Under the pieces are notes generated by a model. The model did not search any database, was not told the origin of the DNA, and was given only the letters and a program-made list of their open reading frames with translations. The position numbers and the translations under genes were made by a program. This document shows, piece by piece, positions 38,402 through 46,598 of a stretch of 64,000 nucleotides of DNA. Each line of letters begins with the position of its first letter. The stretch's first letter is position 1. This DNA comes from Eubacteriaceae bacterium. GTDB lineage: Bacteria; Bacillota; Clostridia; Lachnospirales; Lachnospiraceae. The stretch is taken from positions 558,001-622,000 of the forward strand of contig CAJTDQ010000001.1 in assembly GCA_910574895.1 (NCBI GenBank). Direction: 5' to 3'.

Positions 38402-38818
38402 TCAATCGTATATATAACTTACCCCATTATTATTTACAAACGTTTCTATTTCCGGTACTTTTCTCATTTTATCTGATTGGAAAATCTCTAGCTCCTTTTG
38501 AGGCATCTTGTCCAAATTATTATCATCATACTTGTGATATGTATTGTTATCATAATTAACAATTACATATTCCTGTTCTCCTCTAGCATATAACTTATTT
38601 TTCCCATCATCATAATAGGATATTATTGTTTCTATTAAATCATCATCTTTCATCTGATCGGACAAAGCATATTCCATCGGCCCTGATAATATCTGAAATC
38701 TTCCATCACCTACAACTACAAACGAGTCTCTTCCTACCGGATATTTATAATCTTCCATTCTACACCCCATTATTATAAAACAAATAAACATAAAAAATAT
38801 AAATACTCTTTTTTTCAT
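38402..38818 (-). CDS. Small lipoprotein downstream of the Rhs fragment (possible immunity protein)
   Basis: A 138-residue protein with a lipoprotein signal peptide; the lipobox IIMGC puts the lipidated Cys near residue 19. The rest is acidic and hydrophilic (YYDDGKNKLYARGEQ, YDNNTYHKYDDNN) with no recognised domain. It lies 24 bases after the Rhs C-terminal fragment on the same strand, where immunity genes are normally found in polymorphic toxin loci. A role as membrane-bound immunity protein is inference from position only. Confidence 0.65.
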   Translation of the reverse strand: MKKRVFIFFMFICFIIMGCRMEDYKYPVGRDSFVVVGDGRFQILSGPMEYALSDQMKDDDLIETIISYYDDGKNKLYARGEQEYVIVNYDNNTYHKYDDNNLDKMPQKELEIFQSDKMRKVPEIETFVNNNGVSYIYD

Positions 38819-38842
38819 TTTAAACCTCCAAAATGCTATGCT

Positions 38843-39796
38843 TTAAATTATTTTCTGCTTTTTATCCTTAAATTTCATATTTACCGTTATATTATATTTA
38901 TGACTAGCTCCTTTTACCTGTAAATACCATGCATAATTATTTGCAAACATGGTTATAGATAAATATTTTTTTTCAAATTTAAAATCATATTTATCTATTA
39001 ATTTACATGTTATTTTACCACTAAATCTATCAAATTTTAATCTAACCCTATGAAATGCTCCAAACAAATCACCTTTATTGAAGTCAATATGACATTCGCT
39101 AGCTAACTTATTTGTCTTTCTAAACCTTCTAACTTCTCGTTTTACTTTTTTATGTTTTTTTAATTTTTTTGCTAAATCAGATTTATTATCAAATTCTAAA
39201 TCATTTGGAAAAGATTGAAGCGAATGTTCAAGAAAATCTGCCGAATATTTCCAACCTTTCTTCTTTCTCAGATATAATTCTGCTCCAAGATAAGCAGGCG
39301 AATTTAATATTTTTTTTGCAAGCCAATTTGTTGTATATCTTCCAATTATGTGCATTACAATATGCCCACTCGGATCCACATAATTAACCGGATTCCCCCC
39401 ACAATACGCATACAGGTTCCATGTACCATAATCCTTCTGCTCTCCCCTGTAACTGTCCTGTGTAATAAACGTCGCCGTACCCGGATTATAATACCTCGCA
39501 TTCAGATAATACAGTCCCGTCAGCTCATCATACACACCCGACGTATAACACAGCTCATTATAAAAGTCCTCATCACCATACTTATTCGTCATTCCATAAT
39601 CATCATACCGGTAACTTACCACACCTCTTCCTGACTCATCAGCCACATTCGTTACACTCGTCCTGATATCCTTATTATAAAAGTATGCATGCTGTCCATC
39701 ATTCTCATAACGGATTGTCGCAATCACATTCTCCTGCGGTCCTATGATATTCTGGCTCGTCTTATTTCCTTTGTGCGATGGATAATACAACTGCAC
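38843..39796 (-). pseudogene. Orphan Rhs C-terminal fragment with variable toxin-like domain
   Basis: A 317-residue frame. Residues about 1-145 match the conserved end of Rhs/YD-repeat proteins, including GLYYLNARYYNPGTATFITQD and the hallmark NPVNYVDPSGH. Residues about 146-317 are an unrelated basic C-terminal domain, AT-rich at DNA level in contrast to the C-rich Rhs core. No upstream Rhs body exists: a TAA lies in frame a few codons before the first start (GTG) and 470 bases of non-coding DNA follow upstream. It is probably a displaced Rhs-CT cassette or remnant, not an intact exported toxin. The enzymatic nature of the tip is not recognised. Confidence 0.75.
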
Positions 39797-40269
39797 ATGT
39801 GCTTTTTAACATTCTTTTCTTCATTATTGTTCTCCCATTCTTTTGTTTTCTCATAGAATTTATGATTCTATGTACTTTTCCGAGTTGCCTTTCAGTGCTT
39901 TAAATATACTTTTGATATAATTTTCTCTCCCTTCTTTTTTACTTTTAAAACACTTTAATATAAAAAACCCTTATCCGCAAAGAGTCCCTGTATATACCAG
40001 AATCAATTTCCTCATATATGACTTACTCTTTTAGATAAGGGGTAATATTTCTTTGTAATTTTTATAGTTTATTTCCGTTCATCTTTTCCCCTCATAGTTG
40101 TATCTTACCAATTTCTGTATATAAATACAACTAGTTTTTAGGTTGCTTTTATAAATAATAAGGACACTAAATTTGCATTATATAAAGATTTCAAAACCTC
40201 TATATCGTACAAAATTAATGTCCTTAAAATTTTATTACATTAAATATATATTTTCTTTTCAACAAAAAA
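39797..40269. other. Non-coding gap upstream of the Rhs fragment
   Basis: No gene is visible. Two long inverted repeats are present: 39962-40044 (ACCCTTATC...GATAAGGGGT arms with extended pairing) and 40160-40225 (see separate entry). The remaining sequence is T-rich. It may be what is left after loss of the 5' part of the Rhs gene. Confidence 0.6.
40160..40225 (-). terminator. Nested hairpin after the amidase gene
   Basis: The outer arms AAGGACACTAAATTT and AAAATTAATGTCCTT, and inner arms ATATAAAGATTT and AAACCTCTATAT, form a two-stage hairpin of 66 nt. It lies about 45 bases downstream of the amidase stop codon. The T tract is weak, so terminator function is probable rather than certain. 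Confidence 0.45.
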
Positions 40270-41037
40270 CTAACTTCTAATAAATGTATTATACCCAAGC
40301 GCTCTTAATTTCTGCTCTGTTACAACAGCATTATCCAACTTTTCAAAATCTCCGACAACTACCTTATATAAATCATCCTCAGATATTACTTTTACCTGAA
40401 ATCCCTGATTTCTTAACTGTGTTGCCAGATTATCTGCAAGCTGTGCATTTCGAAATGCCCCAACCTGTACATGATAGCGTGTTCCTTCTGAAGCTGTAAT
40501 TCCATTATCACTAAGCGTGTCGATAATACCATCTGCAATTCCCTGGGCAATTTCATTAAATTTTTCATCAAATATCTGATTATCTGTCTCTGAATTTATA
40601 AAACCTGTCTCCAATAAGATTGCCGGCATTTTTGTCCTCTTTAACACTACCAGATTTGGTCTTTCCACCACACCCTTATCTTCGAATCCCAATGCCGCCA
40701 TATTTTCATTAATATTTCTGGCTAATTGTGCTTTCAGCCCTTCATCATTGTATACAAGTGTCTGATTACCACTATACATTCCGGGTATTGCAGAGGAATT
40801 TCTGTGAAAAGAGACAAACAAATCTCCTCCTGCATTATTACCAATCGTTGCCTTTTCAAATGGTGTATTATATACATCTGAAGTTCTCGTATAAACTACA
40901 TCAAATCCTGCGTTACTTAACAATTTACCCACAGCCATGGCGAGCGCTAAGGCATCATCCTTTTCCTGTCTGCCATTAAAAGTAGCTCCAGGATCGGACC
41001 CGCCATGTCCGGGGTCTATAATAATTCTATAAGCCAT
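40270..41037 (-). CDS. N-acetylmuramoyl-L-alanine amidase with SPOR domain
   Basis: A 255-residue protein. An Amidase_3 domain (about 1-175) carries the zinc ligands in IIDPGHGGSDPGA and later SFHRNS, plus the catalytic Glu in ILLETGFINSE. A C-terminal SPOR domain (about 185-255; YHVQVGAFRNAQLADNLATQL) binds denuded peptidoglycan. It cleaves the amide bond between MurNAc and the stem peptide. No signal peptide is present, so export may be non-classical, or the enzyme acts in the mother cell or spore. CAGG lies 6 bases upstream of the ATG at 41037. The architecture resembles CwlC-type mother-cell lysis amidases. Confidence 0.92.
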   Translation of the reverse strand: MAYRIIIDPGHGGSDPGATFNGRQEKDDALALAMAVGKLLSNAGFDVVYTRTSDVYNTPFEKATIGNNAGGDLFVSFHRNSSAIPGMYSGNQTLVYNDEGLKAQLARNINENMAALGFEDKGVVERPNLVVLKRTKMPAILLETGFINSETDNQIFDEKFNEIAQGIADGIIDTLSDNGITASEGTRYHVQVGAFRNAQLADNLATQLRNQGFQVKVISEDDLYKVVVGDFEKLDNAVVTEQKLRALGYNTFIRS

Positions 41038-41091
41038 ATTTACCTGATACATTCTTTATCATAACAATATATGAGTGTATCAGATAAAACA

Positions 41092-41445
41092 TTACTTATT
41101 CTTTTTATTTTTTTTCGTTGTGTTATTATTGTCGTTGTTATTATTATTATTATTATTATTATTGTTTGTGTTATTGTCATTGTCTCCATCTACATCATCT
41201 ACAATATCACTTACTCCGTCTTCAATGTCATCACCAATTTCATCGACAATACCATCATTTGTAGTATCATTTACATTTCCTGCATTTCCATTGTTGTCCA
41301 TATTATCTGTTGTGTTATCATTGACACCATTTTCTGTTGCTGACTCTGCTGTTGTTGTTTCATCTTCGTTATTTCCACAGGCTGCAAATGTAAATGTTGC
41401 AAGCATCAGTGTTAATACTAATAAGTAATTTCTTAAATGTTTCAT
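41092..41445 (-). CDS. Asn/Asp-rich small lipoprotein
   Basis: A 117-residue lipoprotein with signal peptide and lipobox (TFAAC, Cys near residue 22). The mature part is low-complexity: Thr/Glu/Asn, then Asp/Asn repeats, an unbroken Asn run of about 11 residues and a Lys-rich tail (KKNKKNK). The Asn run is encoded by a (AAT)n-type triplet array near 41135-41164 that could vary in length without frameshift. The start is ATG at 41445, preceded by GGAGG; an in-frame upstream ATG overlaps that site. No function is recognised. Confidence 0.75.
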   Translation of the reverse strand: MKHLRNYLLVLTLMLATFTFAACGNNEDETTTAESATENGVNDNTTDNMDNNGNAGNVNDTTNDGIVDEIGDDIEDGVSDIVDDVDGDNDNNTNNNNNNNNNNNDNNNTTKKNKKNK

Positions 41446-41535
41446 AATAAAATCCTCCATGATAAAATTGTCAAATGCATCTTTTGATGCAAAATCTGTA
41501 TGACTTTATTATTTTCATTTTTCAAACTTTTATAC

Positions 41536-41604
41536 AAAAAATATGGAAACCCGTTCACACAAAACATATCTCTTGTTTTCATTTAAACGAATTTCCATAT
41601 TTTT
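41536..41604 (-). terminator. Terminator hairpin downstream of dapB
   Basis: The arms AAAAAATATGGAAA and TTTCCATATTTTT form a long A/T-rich stem with pairing ACCCGTT/AACGAAT inside. It lies just after the dapB stop codon. Confidence 0.5.
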
Positions 41605-41614
41605 CACTTATTTT

Positions 41615-42370
41615 TTAATCAATAACATCTGACATATCATACATGCCCGTAGCTTTTCCTGCCAAAAACTTTGCTGCATCAATTGCCCCTTTTGCAAAAA
41701 TCGCTTTAGAATAAGCAGTATGCTTAATCTCTATAATTTCATCAGTTCCCGCATATATCACTTCATGCTCTCCAACAATCGTGCCTCCACGCACTGCGGA
41801 AAGACCAATTTCTTTCTTTCTTCGCTTTTCTCGTACTGTACTTCTATCATATGCATAATCATATTCATTATCCAATACCTGATTGATACAGTCGGCCAAT
41901 GCCAATGCTGTTCCACTCGGTGCATCCACCTTTTGGTTATGATGTTTTTCAACAATCTCTATATCAAACCCTCTGTCTGCCAACACATCTGTAGCAATTC
42001 GGAGTAATTTCATTAAAGTATTGATTCCAAGAGACATGTTTGCTGAACGTAAAACCGCAACCTTTTTACTTGCTTCATTTACTTTGTCTAACTGTTCAGC
42101 AGACAATCCTGTTGTACATACTACCACTGGTGTATTCGTACGAACAGCGTAATCCAGCAAATCATCAATTGCCGCTGTTACCGCAAAATCTATAATTGCA
42201 TCAGCCTTTATATCACAATCTGTAATCGACGAAAAAACCGGATATTCATTAGGTACTTCTGTATATGCATCAACTCCTGCTACAATCTGTACATTTTCAT
42301 CTTTACTTACAAGGTCTGTAATAACTCTTCCCATCTTGCCATTACATCCATGCATAATTATATTAACCAT
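41615..42370 (-). CDS. dapB: 4-hydroxy-tetrahydrodipicolinate reductase
   Basis: A 251-residue enzyme of lysine/diaminopimelate synthesis that reduces the DapA product with NAD(P)H. The nucleotide-binding motif is HGCNGKMGR at the N-terminus. The catalytic signature is EIVEKHHNQKVDAPSGTA (His-His and Lys), and the C-terminal motif is HTAYSKAIFAKGAI. The start ATG at 42370 follows AAGGAGG; an upstream in-frame ATG is not supported. It lies 119 bases downstream of dapA in the lysine-riboswitch operon. Confidence 0.96.
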   Translation of the reverse strand: MVNIIMHGCNGKMGRVITDLVSKDENVQIVAGVDAYTEVPNEYPVFSSITDCDIKADAIIDFAVTAAIDDLLDYAVRTNTPVVVCTTGLSAEQLDKVNEASKKVAVLRSANMSLGINTLMKLLRIATDVLADRGFDIEIVEKHHNQKVDAPSGTALALADCINQVLDNEYDYAYDRSTVREKRRKKEIGLSAVRGGTIVGEHEVIYAGTDEIIEIKHTAYSKAIFAKGAIDAAKFLAGKATGMYDMSDVID

Positions 42371-42489
42371 CTTTTCCTCCTTGTGAGTCATAGAGATAAA
42401 CACTCATTTCATATACTCTGAATTGAAAATTATGTTTTTACTCTTTCCTCTGAATGTTCTCAAAAACATTTTTACCTATAATCGTAAAT

Positions 42490-43374
42490 TTATAAAACAC
42501 CATAATTCTCTAATGCTTTTCTTAATACTTCTTTATGAGCATCCGTCAACTCTGTAAGTGGAGCTCTTACAATTCCGGCATCATATCCCAACATATTCAT
42601 TGCTGCTTTTACCGGAATAGGGTTTACTTCACAGAATAACGCTTCAATCACATCAATTGCCTCTAACTGAAGTTTTGTAGCAGTTTCTACATCTCCGTCT
42701 AAAAATGCGTAAACCATATCATGCACTTTTTTTGGTGCAACGTGTGACCATACAGATATTACACCTATTCCACCAAGTGATAATAAAGGTAATACCTGAT
42801 CATCATTTCCTGAATAAATATCAATGCATCCATCTGCCAGTGCTGCTAATTTTGCTACAGCTGAAATATTTCCTGATGCCTCTTTAATTGCTACTACATT
42901 TTTTACTTCTTTTGCAATTCTTACTGCTGTTTCCGGCTGTATTGTTGTACCTGTTCTACCTGGTATATTATACATAATAATTGGAATATTAACCGCATCG
43001 GAAATTGCTTTATAATATTGATACAATCCTTCCTGTGTGCACTTATTATAATATGGCGTTACACACAGAAGTCCATCTGCTCCTGCTTCCTCTGCTTTTG
43101 CTGACATATTTATAGCTTCTCTAGTACAATTTGAACCAGTACCTGCAATAACTGGTACACGTCCTGCAACCTTATCAACACAATATTTAATTGTCGCTAT
43201 ATGCTCTTCATCATTCATTGTAGAAGATTCTCCAGTCGTTCCACATACAATAATTGCATCTGTACTGCCTGCAATCTGATCTTCAATAATCTTTCCAAAA
43301 GCATCAAAATTAATTGAACCATCCTCATTAAATGGTGTAATAATTGCTACACCTGCACCTGTAAAAATTGACAT
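42490..43374 (-). CDS. dapA: 4-hydroxy-tetrahydrodipicolinate synthase
   Basis: A 294-residue TIM-barrel aldolase that condenses pyruvate with aspartate semialdehyde. Schiff-base Lys164 is in VVAIKEASG, the catalytic Tyr135 in MYNIPGRTG, and the Thr-Thr pair in CGTTGESSTM. Length is normal. AGGAGG precedes the ATG. It is the first gene after the lysine riboswitch, followed by dapB, so both are probably repressed by lysine. Confidence 0.97.
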   Translation of the reverse strand: MSIFTGAGVAIITPFNEDGSINFDAFGKIIEDQIAGSTDAIIVCGTTGESSTMNDEEHIATIKYCVDKVAGRVPVIAGTGSNCTREAINMSAKAEEAGADGLLCVTPYYNKCTQEGLYQYYKAISDAVNIPIIMYNIPGRTGTTIQPETAVRIAKEVKNVVAIKEASGNISAVAKLAALADGCIDIYSGNDDQVLPLLSLGGIGVISVWSHVAPKKVHDMVYAFLDGDVETATKLQLEAIDVIEALFCEVNPIPVKAAMNMLGYDAGIVRAPLTELTDAHKEVLRKALENYGVL

Positions 43375-43417
43375 TTTACTCTTCCTCCTAAAAAATATGT
43401 ATTTTTCGTTAACATAG

Positions 43418-43648
43418 TAAAAGGAGCTTACGCATAAGCTCCTTATAAGAATTCTATTTAATACTTATAAGTAGCTCTCCATCAATTAGCTCTTCATCAA
43501 ATTGACGACAGTCATATAGCTGTTAACTATATGCCCAGGATCTGTATTCCGGTAACTTATCCTTCGGCACCCCTTCCTTTCAAATATAGTCATCTGTCTC
43601 CGGGACATCCTATATCCTACTAATAAGTAGTGCAACCTCTACTATTAT
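43418..43648 (-). ncRNA. Lysine riboswitch (L-box) with terminator
   Basis: The minus-strand leader of dapA contains the L-box core in order: AGAGGTTGCACTACTTATTAG, GGGGTGCCGAAGG, CTGGGCATATAG, GACTGTCGTCAATTTGATG and GGAGAGCTAC. A terminator hairpin with arms AAGGAGCTTA/TAAGCTCCTT follows at 43444-43421. Lysine binding should favour the terminator and repress dapA-dapB. Boundaries are approximate. Confidence 0.9.
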
Positions 43649-43816
43649 TTAACTATATATATAATAACACTGCCCATGCATAGTGTCAACCCAACACTTT
43701 TATAACAATATTATATTCATGATATTTTCTTTTGCTCAGTATTTTTCACTTTATAATATAAATATTTCACTCTAAATTACTTTATTAAAACACCTTTTTG
43801 TAATCTGTTTAATAAT

Positions 43817-45022
43817 TTATTTAACAATATCCTTTTTCATATTATCCTTCTGCTCAACTTGCTTATTATCTTGATACCCCTCTGGAATTCCCAATTTCTG
43901 ATATAACTTTCCTAAACCGGTTAATTTTCCTGTATAAGTATCTAATAATGCTGAACCACTATTTTTAAAATCAGATTTACTAAAAGAAAACCATGAATAC
44001 CGCTCTACGTAATCACGCTTATCTAACTCCGGCAGAACTATTTTCATATAATTAATAGCGGACTGCCTTGTCTGTTTAGTCCAATCCGGAACACCACTCA
44101 GTGCAAACTCTGTAATCCATATTGGTTTGTGATACATTTCCCATGATTCGTCCACAATTTTTAAAAATGCTTCCGCCCCCTCTTTCGTATGCCAATTCCA
44201 ATAATGATGCAACGCAATAAAATCTACATCCATCTTGTTTTCTTTCATCTTTTTCATAAATGGCTGAAACCAGTCTGTAGAAATAGACGGCCATATAGAT
44301 ACCGCAGGACTCCCCACTCGTATTCCTTTATTCAACAACGGTTTCATTCCTTCTATAGCAGTATCCACCGAAATATTCGCCTGATCCGGTCTGTCTGGTT
44401 CATTAAAAGCTAACACATTTTTATACCCTCTTTTCGGAAGAACTTCCACCTCATTTTTATCTGTAGGTGCCGATGTCCAAAACATAGGAACAAACTCCAA
44501 ATCTTGAAAGGATGTATAGTTATGTTTGCTCAAACTCCAATTATAATACCATGAAACATTCCAATCGTCTGCATTCACATTCGAAGCCATATCTGTATTC
44601 ATACAGAAACCTTTTTTATTTACATAAAAATAAAATATATCTGAGTAAATCTCACTTCCCTGTTTCAAATTCGCTTTAATAGCAACTTCATGTCTCGAAA
44701 CCTTTGTTGTATAGTATTCAAACGTAGTTTTATTGCCTGGTACTTTACCTTCTTTTTTATTATTTACATATATTTCATAAGAATCTACATCATCCATTTT
44801 CTCAGCAGAATTCCATTCGATAGTGATATAACCAGCCGGCTGTAAACTAAGTTTTGCAGGTGAAATCAGCGCCTCTTTCTTCCACTGTTCTTTTAATTGA
44901 TTAATATTTGATATACGATTATTCTTTGAAATATTAACCGCTGCTATCATTCCAATTAAAATTAACGCTAATAATATTGTTGCTACGATTACTGCTAATT
45001 TATTTCTTTTAATATTCTTCAT
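43817..45022 (-). CDS. GH128-like glycosidase, membrane-anchored or secreted, short form
   Basis: A 401-residue paralog of the 12 kb glycosidase. An N-terminal hydrophobic segment (about 8-30) lacks a clear cleavage site, so it may be an anchor. The shared N-terminal domain (about 55-145) ends FYVNKKG. The catalytic domain follows with FNEPD (acid/base Glu) and WITEFALSG (nucleophile Glu). It lacks both the F5/8C domain and the cationic Fn3 tail found in most paralogs. It ends in a polar tail. It is separated from the upstream paralog by a terminator, so it is transcribed alone. Beta-1,3-glucan as substrate is inferred from GH128. Confidence 0.78.
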   Translation of the reverse strand: MKNIKRNKLAVIVATILLALILIGMIAAVNISKNNRISNINQLKEQWKKEALISPAKLSLQPAGYITIEWNSAEKMDDVDSYEIYVNNKKEGKVPGNKTTFEYYTTKVSRHEVAIKANLKQGSEIYSDIFYFYVNKKGFCMNTDMASNVNADDWNVSWYYNWSLSKHNYTSFQDLEFVPMFWTSAPTDKNEVEVLPKRGYKNVLAFNEPDRPDQANISVDTAIEGMKPLLNKGIRVGSPAVSIWPSISTDWFQPFMKKMKENKMDVDFIALHHYWNWHTKEGAEAFLKIVDESWEMYHKPIWITEFALSGVPDWTKQTRQSAINYMKIVLPELDKRDYVERYSWFSFSKSDFKNSGSALLDTYTGKLTGLGKLYQKLGIPEGYQDNKQVEQKDNMKKDIVK

Positions 45023-45063
45023 GCTTATTCCATTCCTATCTATATTTCTCTTGTCTAATATAA

Positions 45064-45095
45064 CAAAAGAAAAGGGTCTTTTACAACCCTTTTCT
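45064..45095 (-). terminator. Terminator downstream of the glycosidase at 45110
   Basis: On the minus strand AGAAAAGGGT and ACCCTTTTCT form a 10-bp stem around an 8-base loop, followed by TTTTG. It lies just after the stop codon. Confidence 0.75.
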
Positions 45096-45109
45096 CCTCT
45101 ATAAAAATA

Positions 45110-46585
45110 TTATTTTTTCACCTTCACATTTTTCGCTTTGCTCCACGCACCATAAAGTTTTTTTCTTCCATTTTTTACATAAGCCCTAACTTTAAAATAA
45201 TAACGTATATTTTTATCCAACTTTTTAAATGTATAAGATGTTTTCTTTATATTTTTATTCCAGTATCCATTAAACTTCTTATTTTCAGCAATTTTAACCT
45301 GATATCCAACTGCTCCTTTTACCTTCTTTAAAGAAAGCTTTATCTTTCTTCCTTTTAGATTTTTAACGGATTTTATCTTTACCTTAGCTGGTTTTGTTAT
45401 TTTAGTAACATTTGTTGTACTAGAAGGTTTATATGGATTTACAGCATTTCCTGTTTTATATTCTGTTGTAGGGTTGCCATATGTTACATAAGCTTTTCCT
45501 AAATCAGTTAATACTCCATTATAATACCATAATGCGGAGGCTCCACTCTCACTACTTGCGTCAAAAGAAAACCATGAATATCTCTCAACATAATCTCTGC
45601 TGTCCAATCCTGCAATTGCTGTTTTCAGAAATTCTTCAACAGATTTTCTTTTACTTGTATCATTAAACTTCCATTTACTTACCGCAAACTCTGTAATCCA
45701 GATTGGCTTATGATACATTTCCCATGTTGCATCTACTACCTCTTTTAAAAATGTATTTGCTCCAGCTGCACCACCATAGTTATCATAATAACAATGTAAA
45801 GGAATAACATCAATAGTATTTGTGTCAATTTTACTCATAAATGTACGAAACCACGTACCACTATTCCACGATGGACTAAGTGCCGGTGCCGGTGCTCCTA
45901 AATGATAACTATTTCCCAAAAACTTATTCCAATTAGCAATTGCTGTATTCACATTGACATTGCTACCACCAATATAATTTCCATATTTATCCCGCATAGG
46001 CATATCCGGCTCATTATATGCCAACAAATATTTATAATTCTTGTTTGCAATAGAAGGTATACTTCCTTCGTTTCCAGCTCCCCAGATCATTGGTACAAAC
46101 TCTATCTTAGAATATGTAGTATATGAAAAGGGGTTTGTTCCCCATGAGTAATACCAGCCCATATTCATAGCAACTGGATCCAGATTTTTTCCCATTCCAT
46201 CATTAACACATAATCCTTTTTTCGTAACACCAAACTTTACTGTAGGGGTATAAACTTTTTTTCCATTGTTCAACTCTGCCTCAATCCAAGCCGAATGATA
46301 ATTTACTTTTGTTGTATAGAACTCATACTTTGTAGATGTAGTGGTAGCTTTTAGACTGCCATCCACGTACACCTTGTAATTTTTCACTCCACTTTTATCA
46401 GATGCTGGATTCCACTTAATATCCATGTAGCCTGCACCTTTCATTGTATTATTCACAGGACTAGTAATTACAAATGCAGTATCTGCAAAAACGTCGACTA
46501 CTCCGTCTTCCCCATTCCATATATTTAATGATAATGATATTATCAAAATCATTATTATTCCAATAAATTGTCTAACCCTTTTCAT
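45110..46585 (-). CDS. Secreted GH128-like glycosidase with cationic Fn3-like tail
   Basis: A 491-residue exported paralog. The signal peptide spans about 1-36, the shared N-terminal domain about 37-125 (EFYTTKVNYHSAWIEAELNN, ending FGVTKKG). The catalytic domain (about 128-380) has YNEPDMPM and WITEFAVSKW with the two Glu residues. The C-terminal module (about 398-491) is Fn3-like and extremely Lys-rich. It is closest to the catalytic domain of the protein at 12048 (MNMGWYY.WG, GAPAPA.SPSW, CYY..YGGAAGA). It lies 13 bases downstream of the next paralog, so the two are co-transcribed. Secreted beta-1,3-glucanase is the best inference. Confidence 0.8.
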   Translation of the reverse strand: MKRVRQFIGIIMILIISLSLNIWNGEDGVVDVFADTAFVITSPVNNTMKGAGYMDIKWNPASDKSGVKNYKVYVDGSLKATTTSTKYEFYTTKVNYHSAWIEAELNNGKKVYTPTVKFGVTKKGLCVNDGMGKNLDPVAMNMGWYYSWGTNPFSYTTYSKIEFVPMIWGAGNEGSIPSIANKNYKYLLAYNEPDMPMRDKYGNYIGGSNVNVNTAIANWNKFLGNSYHLGAPAPALSPSWNSGTWFRTFMSKIDTNTIDVIPLHCYYDNYGGAAGANTFLKEVVDATWEMYHKPIWITEFAVSKWKFNDTSKRKSVEEFLKTAIAGLDSRDYVERYSWFSFDASSESGASALWYYNGVLTDLGKAYVTYGNPTTEYKTGNAVNPYKPSSTTNVTKITKPAKVKIKSVKNLKGRKIKLSLKKVKGAVGYQVKIAENKKFNGYWNKNIKKTSYTFKKLDKNIRYYFKVRAYVKNGRKKLYGAWSKAKNVKVKK

Positions 46586-46598
46586 TTTTTACCTCAAA

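Noticed and set aside
39797-40269. Insertion sequence as cause of the truncated Rhs gene
   Set aside because: No transposase fragment, no clear terminal inverted repeats with target duplication; the hairpins look more like terminators.
41071-41428. Plus-strand frames opposite the Asn-rich lipoprotein
   Set aside because: They arise from the triplet repeat read on the other strand (Ile/Leu/Val runs) and have no start signals.
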